NCBI GenBank assembly: GCA_904063045.1
Contig: CAJFCJ010000003.1
Coordinates: 1,054,001 to 1,118,000, forward strand
From: Dimorphilus gyrociliatus
Taxonomy: Eukaryota > Annelida > Polychaeta > Dinophilidae
DNA length: 64,000 nt
Reading direction: 5' to 3'
Under the pieces are notes generated by a model. The model saw nothing but the letters and a program-made list of their open reading frames with translations, was not told where the DNA came from and ran no database searches. This document shows, piece after piece, positions 53,710 to 63,966 of the stretch (the stretch's first letter is position 1; each line of letters opens with the position of its first letter). The position numbers were made by a program, and so were the translations under genes.

Positions 53710-55053
53710 GCAAAATTGTATTTATAAGATATTTAACTGCTTAGGAAAGAACTTTAGGCCTAGGAGGAAAAAAAACCCACCGTAGAGCCATTAAGCTTAA
53801 AGGTCAAACTCTTCTTCAGTATAATCTTTTAGATTACTTCCTCCTTATTATATAACTAGACTATTTACCGAAATGTTCCAGCATTTCCGCTATATACTGA
53901 ATTTGTGGAAGCGGTGGTGATAGTTTCGAAGATGTGACAGAGGGAGGAGGGGGGATGAAAGGAACGAAAGGATAAAGTATTAAATTTTTTGGAATAAATT
54001 ACCCCTATTCTTCCAACTATATTTTAACTATTCTGAATGGTTGACGAGCAATATATAGGTAATAACAAAGGTGAAGAAGCGTTTTGAATTTCATAAAGGT
54101 TCTCCCCTCGATTTGTAAGTTGTAAAAAAAAATGTAAATTGAGGTACCAATGAAATAATCGTTTTCTACTTGAAATTTTTTTTACAGCCTTTAACAACAC
54201 TTTAAAAATCGTTATTAAGCGCTTTTATAGATAAACGGAAGACGTACAGCGGTTATAATGAGCGAAAAGTTGTATAAAGCGTTAAAAGAAAAGGTTAAGA
54301 GAGAGGCGTTACTATGGACCCTTTTTTCTTCTTTTATTATTGTAGTATGTCCATTCCACCTCTTCCTCTGTTAACTTATCCCTAAATAAAACCGAGATAG
54401 CTTTTACATGTCAAGGGATGTAAGCGTTTAAATCGCACTCTATTATCATATAGGCTGTTATCCTATATACGAACTGTAGGGTTAATTCCATATAGTCTGT
54501 ACAGTATACGGTAGTTCTGTTTAAATACTTCACTTCTAATAGGGAATCCTTTAACTTCTAGTATCGTACAGTCGACTATGAGATTTGTAAACACTTGGCG
54601 AAAGAATAATGATCACGCAAAGCCGCACGCAGTCCGATATTCGATACTAATTAGTAGATAAAAGGCCGATAACGAACGCTTTTTCTCCGCGGCACGAGAT
54701 GAACAGATGTTGTACCCTTTTTTTTAAATACATATAATTCTAGAAGGTTTTTTTAATTGTTGGGTCTGCTTACTAAATTCTTTATTAGCTCAACAAAGCA
54801 GCCTATCTCTTTGTATCGTATCTCGTCAATTATCGCCCTAGATTCTTATCCTGAGAGCCATTTCTTCATCTCTTCTTTCCCATTATCCACACCCATCTTA
54901 CCCACCCCTTTACCCCCCATATCCTCGCTCCTGTTCCACACCTCACTTATAACTGCCAATTGCTCAGTATTTAGCCGTTTGGCGTGACTGTTATCAGAAA
55001 CTTTCCGGTTTTAGCGAAAATGTCCGTAATCTTTCTCGTTGATAATTGATTAT

Positions 55054-55063
55054 ATTGCGCAAT
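55054..55063. promoter_or_regulatory. C/EBP-type palindrome ATTGCGCAAT
   Basis: Third exact copy in the window, about 1.6 kb after the protocadherin stop codon. Confidence 0.35.
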
Positions 55064-56030
55064 TTAAACGCCTCAACGCCTCAGTTTATGACAAGTGAAT
55101 GATTTGAGGAAACGCAAAAAGGTGAGAATAAAGGGGCTCGACCCCAGGCGCAATACCAGACTCATGCCTTTCATCGACGACAGCGACACCTATACAGCAG
55201 TCTATACCGTTTATATATTCGTTAACAAAAGTTTAGGATATAATAAAAAAAAGAGGGCTAAAAAATATTCTAATTACCGCTATGCGCCTCTATATTTTGA
55301 GTAGATAATAGAAAATAAGAGTGGGATTAGCATCATTTTATCAACGTTATTAAACAGACGCCAGGCGTCTTTATGTCAGAAAGTAACGTTTGTTGTCTTT
55401 AACAGATTTGACATTTTGTTTTTATTCTTTTTTTATCTTCCTAATCGCTAACAGTGAAACATACGGCGAAACATATGGAGATAAAATTACACTGGAAAAA
55501 GATAAGCATTACGTATAGAAATTCTCTTAATATACTTGTTACAAAGGGGAGGAGTAATTATTTAATTAGAATTTCTAATGAATATTCAACAGCCAAACAT
55601 CTATATTTAAAGTAAATATAGATAAAAATAGAAATTTATACACAAATATTATTAGAGTCCCTTTTTTTGTATATTTATAAGGCATTTGTTGATAAGGAAA
55701 GAGTCCGCCCGGAACTGACGCGTATCTAATTACCGTTAAAAGAAAAGAGGGAAAAACTACAGCTGGTAAACGTGCAATTAAACTACATCGCCCATTAACC
55801 TTTTCTGAACCTTACGTGACTTTAGTTTTTAAGGGAGAACAAACAGTTAGTTGGAGAAACGTAGGCCGATATAACCCAAGGGAAATCTTTCTTAGCGTCC
55901 CAAGGAGATTTTCTTTTACCGCGATAAATCTTCGTGAAATCTCTATACTATATAAATATGGAGACGTTTATAAAAAAACGCTCACATATCTCCTCAACTT
56001 GTTTTTTTAGTTGCGGATGAGAGGATTTTC

Positions 56031-56097
56031 AAGTTGGTAGAGCCTAAGACGTTTAGGCATGACACTCGAATAGCGCGTGCGACCCCGTTCGACCTTG
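56031..56097 (+). other. Degenerate tRNA-like (pol III A/B box) fragment
   Basis: AGTTGGTAGAGC matches the 3' half of the D arm of many tRNAs, GCCTA/TAGGC can form a 5-bp stem around a 7-base loop, and GTTCGA follows at 56087-56092 as in a B box. The spacing (43 bases instead of about 27) and lack of T-stem and acceptor pairing rule out a normal tRNA. It could be a decayed tRNA or SINE head, or chance. Confidence 0.15.
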
Positions 56098-56131
56098 GCC
56101 TCTTAACAATATTAAACTTTTTTCCCCTCAC

Positions 56132-56163
56132 CTTCCCTCCCTCCCTCCCTCCCTCCCTCCCCC
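56132..56163. repeat. (CCCT)n tetranucleotide array
   Basis: About seven CCCT/CTCC units, one of the few strongly G+C-rich simple repeats in the window. Confidence 0.85.
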
Positions 56164-57877
56164 CTCTCAGTCCCTTGCTATTCTTTAGCCCATTTCTTCA
56201 CTATAATCCTGTGTATACTAATCTATCATAATTTTATGAAGCATGTCCTTCCACTTGAACCCTTTCTATGTAAAAGATTATCCTAAAAAAAGAGAATTGA
56301 TAATTTCTATCTAGCAAGTAGCTTATAATATCTATATAGAAAGATTCTTGAATTATTAAACATACGCTTAACAATCTCTTTAGTGTGAAATCATCCATAT
56401 AGTTCTTTTCAACGAACTTGTCAGAAGAATAAAGAAAAAAGACCGAAAATCTTCACTTTGTAGTTCCTTAACGTATAATTTATTATGTAATTGTCTACTA
56501 CTCTCCCTTTTAAACTCTTTCTCTCTTTTTTCACCTTTAAATAAGAAATACCTTCCCTTTTATGTAATTTACGACTGTATCAATTTTTGTAAAAGTTAGC
56601 CATGTGCTATTCATGAAAGATTAAATAGTGTATACTATATATATACCATTATATTTATTATATACTATACTGTAGATATACTGTATATAGTATATATTCC
56701 ATAATATGTGGGTACTAAAGCGTGTTTACTAATAGAAGGTAGAGAAAAAATCGTATGGATTAACTATTATAGTAGATGTAAACCCTTTTATACAAGTGGC
56801 ACGCTAACTTAACAACCCTTGAGAATGAAATCACCCATATTTTTAAGTCCATTCAACGTAGAGAGAGACGTGTATAACGATAAAGAACTTGAACGAATAG
56901 AATGAAACGAACATATGTACGAAAGTGTACTGAATGTATTTTAAACGTATTTTTGGTATATTGAAAGAGAAGGGAAAAAAAGAGAGAGAACACAGAAAGG
57001 TTAAAACTTATACAATAAATAAAAAACAGTATTTAAACTAATACGGTATCTGTAGATCGTCACACAAACACCTGACTTCTTTTTATAATTTAAATCCCCT
57101 TCAGCACATTTTTGACTGTAAATTAATAGAACAGATGCAGCAATAGGGCATTTTTTCCCCTGTTTTTTTTTACTTTTACTCAGTTATTCAACATTTTCTA
57201 TCTATACTTCTCATTCTCTCTTTTATTCCCCTTTCTGTCTCTACATATTCTATATTTCTCTTTCTCAGTTTTTTTTTTAATTCTAAAAACTAGCCCCCTA
57301 AGGCGGGGTATGAAGTGCGAGAAAAATCGTTTAAAAGCGCTAGATCGAGCAGATACGTCGCACTCTTCCAGGGCTTTTTTTTTTAGTTGAGCCGATAGAG
57401 AAACCTCCCACTTCCGTTTTCAATATTTTAAAAGATTTTAAGTGAAAGTACTGAGAGAAAAAGTACACATTTAATTTCCTTGACGATATGTATTCAAATC
57501 TATACTAACAATCCTTTTCCTGCCTTTACTTTTCCTCTATAATTGCGAAATCGTAGAGACATCTAGCGGCTGTAACATTTTTTAAATATTATTCTCTTGT
57601 TGCGAGTAGTAAAATACTGATAAGAAATTGATAAGAAAGTAGATTTAGAGTAATAAGTAATAAGTATGCGGCTCTCGTTAGATGTTAAAAGATAAGAAAA
57701 TATGCAGTCTATCTTGTTTATAATCTAGCGTATAGAGGTTAAAAATTTGCCCCAACAGAGCTTTTAAGTATTATTTAGTCATAGTTTATTAAAAACAAAG
57801 TGTTATTTACAATACTAAGTATATGCATACACATATATACAGATAATACGTTTATCAACAACCATATCCTCTAGATA

Positions 57878-57918
<41 letters not shown>

Positions 57919-58193
57919 GCAAGGATACAGAATCTTTGAACTACATTACCTTTACATGAAAGGAAACTAGCTATAATTATCTGCATGTAATAGTATGTAA
58001 CATTGCATTGACATTCATTTTCTATAACAAATAAAGTACAAATTATTGCGAGTTAAAAAAGAAGTTAAAACAATATTTTTTTTTAAATTTTCTTCAACTT
58101 AGGCTTTACAGTTCTTTAAATAAACCATTTCACTCAACCAGTCTTGTAAAACAAACAGGTATATATATATATATATATACTTAAGCTTTCAAG

Positions 58194-61100
58194 TTATACA
58201 ATATTTCTATGATTCGTACTGTCGAAATTTTCTGTTTGAATAGCATTTTGGCGCCTTCTTCGCCTCCGCCTCCGCCTTCTTCGATCTGATTCAACTAATG
58301 CCTCAGTCATTTCATCCCCCCGATCATTTGAACCACCAACGGCTCCTTCATTCTCATCAGCCCCTATTTCTGTATAGTTTGATCGAGACTGATATATCTG
58401 ATGAACACGCGCCTGGTCTTGAGGGTAGGAATGTGGAATAGCTCCTGTAATATTTCTCTCTTCATCTGCAGGATCGGAATCATGACTGGGGCTTTGAGGG
58501 GAGTTATTTCTGAAGCGTTCTCTTAATCTTTCCCAAATTCCAACTGAAAAGAAATATTTCTCATTTGTATCTTGATAGTAACAGAGCAAGTATCAAGTTT
58601 ATCTTAATGGTAGCTCCCTCTTAAGGGTATTTTGTTCATTAAATGAGTAGCTAAAATTATTGCATGTCCATTGGGGAGAAAGTTAAAAAGGTTCTTAAAT
58701 AGTTTAATTTAGGGTTGAACCTATGCTTATAAGCTATTTTTTTATCTTGATTTGTTTCATTATAAATATTACCACCTCCGGATGTTGATCCGTATTGAAT
58801 ATTACTGTTAGCAAGCAACGGGTCATTTTCACTACCACCACCGTTATTGGGTACGATCTCATTTTCCTCATCCGAATCGTCAGAATCGTTACCGTAATCC
58901 TCTTCTTCGGAAGGATCATTTTTAAGTACTCTCTTTTTACAAATTGGACATTCTCGTCGTCGGGTTTTCAGCCAAGGATCAATACATTTGAGATGAAAAG
59001 CTGTTTTATAAAAAATATATAATCAAAAGATGAATATAGGTTAAGCATTTTGTTCAAACTCGAATTACACGAAGTAAACAATAGTTAAAGCCGTTATTTA
59101 ATCTATTTCGAAGAAAAATTCAACATATGGTTTAAAAACAAAAAGAGAAAATTTGATATTAGTTATAAAATAACGATTATTACCATTACCGTAAAAAATT
59201 TTCCCTTGGGTTATTCTTACCCCAACTATCTTAAAATTTATTTATTTATAATTTAGCCTAAGTCTATTTCTTAGGCAAGATAAAAAAGTTATCAAAATAG
59301 TTTATATTGATAAAAATATTTACGAAAAAAATCTATTTCTATAATAGAAATACAATCTTTTCGTATAAATTCTTACCGTGTTCGCAAGGTAGAATCCTTA
59401 CTTTATCTCCTTCGTTAAAATCATCAAGGCAAATTGTACACGTTTCATATTTATCACCTAAAAATATTCATTTTCTTTTAGAAAAACTTTATACAAAGAA
59501 TGAAAAGAAAGAGCAAACCTTGTAAAAATTTCTTAGTAGGCAGCTTATCAATTCTAGCTCTTAACCTCCTTTCAGTGCTCGTTCTCCTACATCCCCTGAC
59601 TTTTCTAACAACCTAAAAATATATCAAACAGTTGTTTAAAATTTCAATTTAAATAATTTGACAAACAATTAATAGAATAATTAAAATATAAGCCACAAAT
59701 TTGTATAATAAATCAGGAAGAAAGACTAAACATAAGAATAGGTTTAAAAGGTAAATGAAGCGTTTTGTGTTTGAAATGAATTCTTTTTATATAGTAGAAA
59801 TAAAAGAGAAAAAAAAATATTGTCGAATAACTAAAATCTATGTGCAAATATATATAAAACATATATATACAGTATATATATATATATATATGGATATATT
59901 TAGAGTATATATGTTTTCATATATAAAATTATTAATATAAAAAAACACTGCAGTGTCACTTACATAATCAGCGCATGATGACGGCCATATCTAATTAAAT
60001 ATGGATAATCATAATGTTTAGTTTAAATAAAGTGGGATAAAAGGATAAAAAACAATCTGTATATATTAGCTAAAAAAATAAATAAATGTAATAGAATATG
60101 TATGCTAATTAGCATTCTAATTAAAGTGTATATACTGTATACATATTTAAATATTAAAATTAATTTCTCTGTAGCTTTCTTTATCATTTCTATATAAAAT
60201 TTCGAAGGGCAGAAACGTTTAAAATCATTTTAATAATTAAAAAGATAAAGAAAATATGTTTGCCTAATAATTAGCCGTCTTTCTGTAAAAAAATTAACAT
60301 AATAGTTTATATACTGCATATTAATAATATACTGTATATCTATATACTATATATATATATATACAGTATATATATATATATATATATAAAGCAATAATAA
60401 ATAAGTGACAAAGCTCGTTTTACTTCAGAGGAGAAAAATTAGAATTTAAGTTTAGAAAGCTTATTTTCTATTGCACTAGAGATAACTGACAATATACACA
60501 GAATATATTTAGATATATACTACTGTACATTTCATTTATGTCTTAGTCAACTAATATCTATGATTTTATACAAATTTCAAAATATAGTGTAACCTTTTAA
60601 ACTTACCAGAAATAGGCATAATCCAAAAAAAGCACACGATATAACAATTGCAAACGGCCATAGGTAAAGGAGAATATTAAAACTACTCCTTTCGTCTATA
60701 TACAGATGGTATCTGTTGTGAAAATGGATTTTTAGCATTATTTTTATTTTCTGTTATCAAGAGTATTTTATCAATCTCGAAAGTAGATTAAAATAAATAA
60801 GGAATACCGAAATACGATAATCTATTTGTTAAAAATAAGAAAGAAAGAAGGGAAGGGACTGATGTAAAACATTAAAAGGAGAATTCGTCTTAAATGTTCT
60901 AGCAAAACAAGTTATTTATAGGTTAGTAAAATTACCAAGACTTTACCTTGATGTATTGAGATAATTTAGAACGATATCTCTGTAACTATCAAATCCAATC
61001 AATAACGAAGGTATCCTAATCCTATTGGAATCTGTTAAAGAATGTTGTCAAGTTACAAACAGATATGCTAACAATAAAAATAAATAAACCTACAGTTCCC

Positions 61101-61820
61101 TCCTGTCATTGTAATTAATGTATTTGAATCTAAATTTGCAACTATAACTCCAGAATATCCGGCAATTTGAGCATTTAAAACCTTAAATAAATAATAAATA
61201 ATATAAATAAATAGCACAGGCCATTGATCTTATTTACTTACTTTTTCACCAAAATCACAAGTTTTCTTATGTTTCAAAGATCTTTCAATAATGACAAAGT
61301 ATTTTTTACCTTTGGGAGATTTTTCTAATTTGCTACAGCCATCCTTTGGTTTGGCTATTTCGTAGAAAGCCTTTTGTTTTCAAATAACAAAAACAACAAT
61401 TAACGAACATATATTTAAATAAAATTTTAATTATAATATATCGTACTTACGCTAACACCTTTTTTAATAGATGGACCAAAATCTGCTGGTTGATCTTCAT
61501 AAGTTGCAACTCTTGAATCTGTTTTATTGTCCATCTAAATGGATATAAAATTATAGTATATTGGAAAATTGCTTTGTGTTCATGAATCATTTATACGAAC
61601 GATGTTGACATCTCCATGGACCAGGCTTATATTAAACATGGCAAATAAATTTAGAACAGTAAAAATGTACAATGCAGTAATATGGGACGGTATTGGAACT
61701 GTACTAAAAGTCTGAAAAAAATGAATATATTTTAATGATTACTAGTTATATAGGAAAATTAAGAAATAATCAATTAAAAATAGTCATGGATTACTTATCT
61801 CTTTACTATAAACTTACCAT
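58194..61820 (-). CDS. RNF13: PA-TM-RING E3 ubiquitin ligase, RNF13/RNF167 type
   Basis: Membrane ubiquitin ligase of the endolysosomal system. Exons in transcript order: 61818-61820 (ATG only), 61601-61711, 61451-61534, 61242-61370, 61094-61181, 60947-61031, 60607-60712, 59519-59612, 59377-59457, 58773-59000, 58194-58543. Phases agree, giving 452 residues against 381 in human RNF13. Signal peptide (about 1-34), PA domain with KVLNAQIAGYSGVIVANLDS and IPSLLIGFDSY, membrane span (about 178-204), a basic juxtamembrane segment, then RING-H2 with C240, C243, C258, H260, H263, C266, C278, C281. The tail has an acidic stretch and ENDPLL, matching the dileucine sorting motif of RNF13, then a run of 11 arginines. 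The last donor (G|GTAATA at 58772) was chosen by phase; another close GT fits too. An AATAAA in the right orientation (TTTATT on the plus strand) occurs near 57785. Confidence 0.93.
59613..60606 (-). other. RNF13-like intron after the membrane-span exon
   Basis: 994 bp of AT-rich sequence with TA arrays and TATACAGTATA-type motifs at 59866, 60131, 60328 and 60360. No duplicated or extra exon seen. Confidence 0.6.
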
Positions 61821-62185
61821 ATTGACAGAAGCAATTAAAAATATTCTTAAAATCCTTAATTAATTATAAACAATTTTAAGGTAAAAACCAGGCTTAAAAT
61901 CTCATTGTACATCTACTCCCATTTTCCTTATTTCAACATGGAAGCCTATAAACACGTGACCAACATTCAGCACTTAAATATAAAATATGAAAAGATGTAA
62001 TATTTGAAAAATCTCAAAATTATTTTCAATCATTTTAGCTATTTTAAAACACTTCTAAAGAATTATTTTTAAAGTTTTGTATTGTCCATGATCGAAAAAT
62101 TGTCACCACAAAATTAAATTTCATTGGTAACCAGTCTATTGATACTTAGAGGCTCTTGTTTCCTGTTCCGGTCGTCGTGTACAAA
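61821..62185. promoter_or_regulatory. Divergent promoter between RNF13-like and p24 genes
   Basis: Only 365 bases separate the two start codons, so the genes must share or abut promoters and 5' UTRs. It contains an E-box CACGTG at 61953-61958 (AACACGTGAC), and a TTCCGG motif of ETS type at 62165-62170, close to the p24 start. No TATA box in a convincing place. Confidence 0.6.
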
Positions 62186-63966
62186 ATGCCCGTAAAGATA
62201 TCTCTAGTTCTTCTATATTCTATGTTATACAGCTGTTCGGCTTTATATTTTCATATAGCCGAAACAGAGAAAAAATGTTTTATCGAGGAAGTTCCTGATG
62301 AAACTATGATTGTCGGTAAGATTGTTAAGATTTCTATTAGATCTTTCGATCTCCAAATACGGCTTCCTTAAACATCACGTTCTTAAGGAATCTTTGCGAA
62401 TTTTTATAATCTATGCCTTAATACTATGAGAGTCAATACAAGATTGACCCTTTTCCCTCCAAAATATCATTTGACAAACAAGTAAAATTTGCGCCATCTG
62501 CATTTATATGAGAAGAAATTCAACGTGGATCAACAGATGACACAAGCATATGTTTTTACTTGACTATTCATATAATAATAACACTATTTCAGGTAAATAT
62601 CGTGTTGAAATGTTTGATAAAAACCGTAATACATACGTGGAAACCGTTAGTGGACTGGGGATGCACGTTGTCATAACAGATCCCGAGCAGAAAGTTGTCC
62701 TATCAAAAGTAAATGTTTTTTCATTTTTTCTTATTTATTAACAGGCAAATACAAAGTTCTAAGATTCGATAAGAACATAAACGATTTCGTTACAACAACA
62801 ACTGGATTAGGAATGCACGTCGAAATCAAAGATCCTTCCGAATCAGTTGTATTGTCAAGGGTAAGGGAGAGGAATAAGTTGTAGAAAATATTTATATTCC
62901 CTCCTTCTCTATCCGTAGCCTAGATTGATGGGTTGTGCAGAATTTTTTATTTATATTATTTATGGTTCGGTGTGGGTTACTTTGCATTCCTTTTTCCCGT
63001 ACAACGAATGTTAACGAATATCTTAGAGACCATAAGATATTTCAACAGATATTTTGCGTGTAGCAGGTTTTCAGTTGTTTTGAAAAACGAAAGTGTTCGT
63101 TTCATAAAAGATAGAAATTCTACATCGCCAATTTTTTTAATGATTTGCATTTATCACGATAAATAGAATATTTTAGTTAAAAAATGTAAATTTACAATAT
63201 AATGTTAAAATGTAGAAAGAGGGTGTACAGAGAAGAAAACCTTTATATGATAAGATTTATTGCACAGTTATAGTTAGTTTTTTAAACTTGCATGACCAAT
63301 TAGGAAATATTTATTTCTTTTATTTTAATTTCTTTGTAAATTAGCAACAGTTTAAAATAGTAAACAAACTATTAAATTATATTATAGCTTGTTTATTTTA
63401 ATTTACATTCAGTACGATAATTTAAAAAAAAGAAGAATAAATAAACCAGCATATTCCCTGTTTTTATTTGGTTTTGAGGAAAATTTATTCAAACTATTTT
63501 TAATCGAATGATGCAATTAGACATGTTTTACAAAATTTTTATATATCAATTTTTATCTCTTTAGACATACGCTTCCGAAGGCCGATTTACATTTACATCA
63601 CATTCGGCTGGAGAGCATACAATTTGCCTTCATAGTAATTCAACTGCTTGGTTTGGCGGTGGTCAACTACGTGTTCATTTGGATATTGAAATTGGCGAAC
63701 ATGCCAACGATTATCAACAAATTGCAGCTAAAGATAAACTAAGTGATTTAGAAACAAGAATTAGACAACTTTTGGATCAAGTAGAGCAAATAACTAAGGA
63801 GCAGAATTATCAACGTTATAGAGAAGAAAGATTTAGGCAAACTTCGGAATCAACTAATCAACGGGTTTTGTGGTGGTCCATTGCTCAAACTGTTATATTG
63901 TTGGGAACTGGATTTTGGCAAATGAGACATTTGAAAGGTTTCTTCGAAGCAAAAAAATTGGTGTGA
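62186..63966 (+). CDS. TMED9: p24-alpha cargo receptor, TMED4/TMED9 type
   Basis: Type I membrane protein of the p24 family that cycles between ER and Golgi and sorts cargo into COPII and COPI vesicles. Exons: 62186-62315, then either 62593-62708 or 62745-62860, then 63565-63966. The product has 215 residues in either form. Signal peptide (about 1-20, ending CSA), luminal GOLD domain from [13 protein letters not shown] to LRVHLDI with its paired cysteines, a coiled coil ([20 protein letters not shown]), the conserved [20 protein letters not shown] segment, one membrane span, and the tail FFEAKKLV. The last combines the FF and KKxx signals read by COPII and COPI coats. The symbol marks the TMED4/9 subgroup, not a proven orthologue. 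The start at 62186 gives the signal peptide. Confidence 0.94.
62593..62708 (+). CDS. TMED9: p24 alternative exon A (half of GOLD domain)
   Basis: 116 bp encoding [19 protein letters not shown], then [20 protein letters not shown]. Acceptor TTTCAG|GT, donor AAA|GTAAAT. It enters in phase 1 and leaves in phase 0, as exon B does. It aligns to exon B over all 39 residues with 24 identities. Confidence 0.88.
62745..62860 (+). CDS. TMED9: p24 alternative exon B (half of GOLD domain)
   Basis: 116 bp encoding [19 protein letters not shown], then [20 protein letters not shown]. Acceptor TTAACAG|GC, donor AGG|GTAAGG. It starts 36 bases after exon A. Joined after exon A it would be read in another frame and stop at codon six (TAA). 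The VEIKDP stretch is closer to vertebrate TMED4/9 than exon A is. Confidence 0.88.
62861..63564 (+). other. p24 gene intron before the last exon
   Basis: 704 bp. An open frame at 62933-63166 has no p24 similarity, and no third copy of the alternative exon is present. Confidence 0.65.

Larger units (their letters stand above)
53710..58193. other. Spacer between convergent protocadherin and RNF13-like genes
   Basis: No gene recognised. It holds a CCCT array at about 56132-56163, a TA array at about 57884-57915, a C/EBP palindrome at 55054-55063, a TATACTGTATA motif at 56677-56687, and a weak tRNA-like fragment near 56031-56097. Open frames at 55095-55304 and 55816-56010 show no known motifs. 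Confidence 0.5.

Noticed and set aside
62933-63166. 77-codon frame in the p24 intron, tested as a third alternative exon
   Set aside because: Shows no similarity to the GOLD-domain exons and lacks a matching donor.
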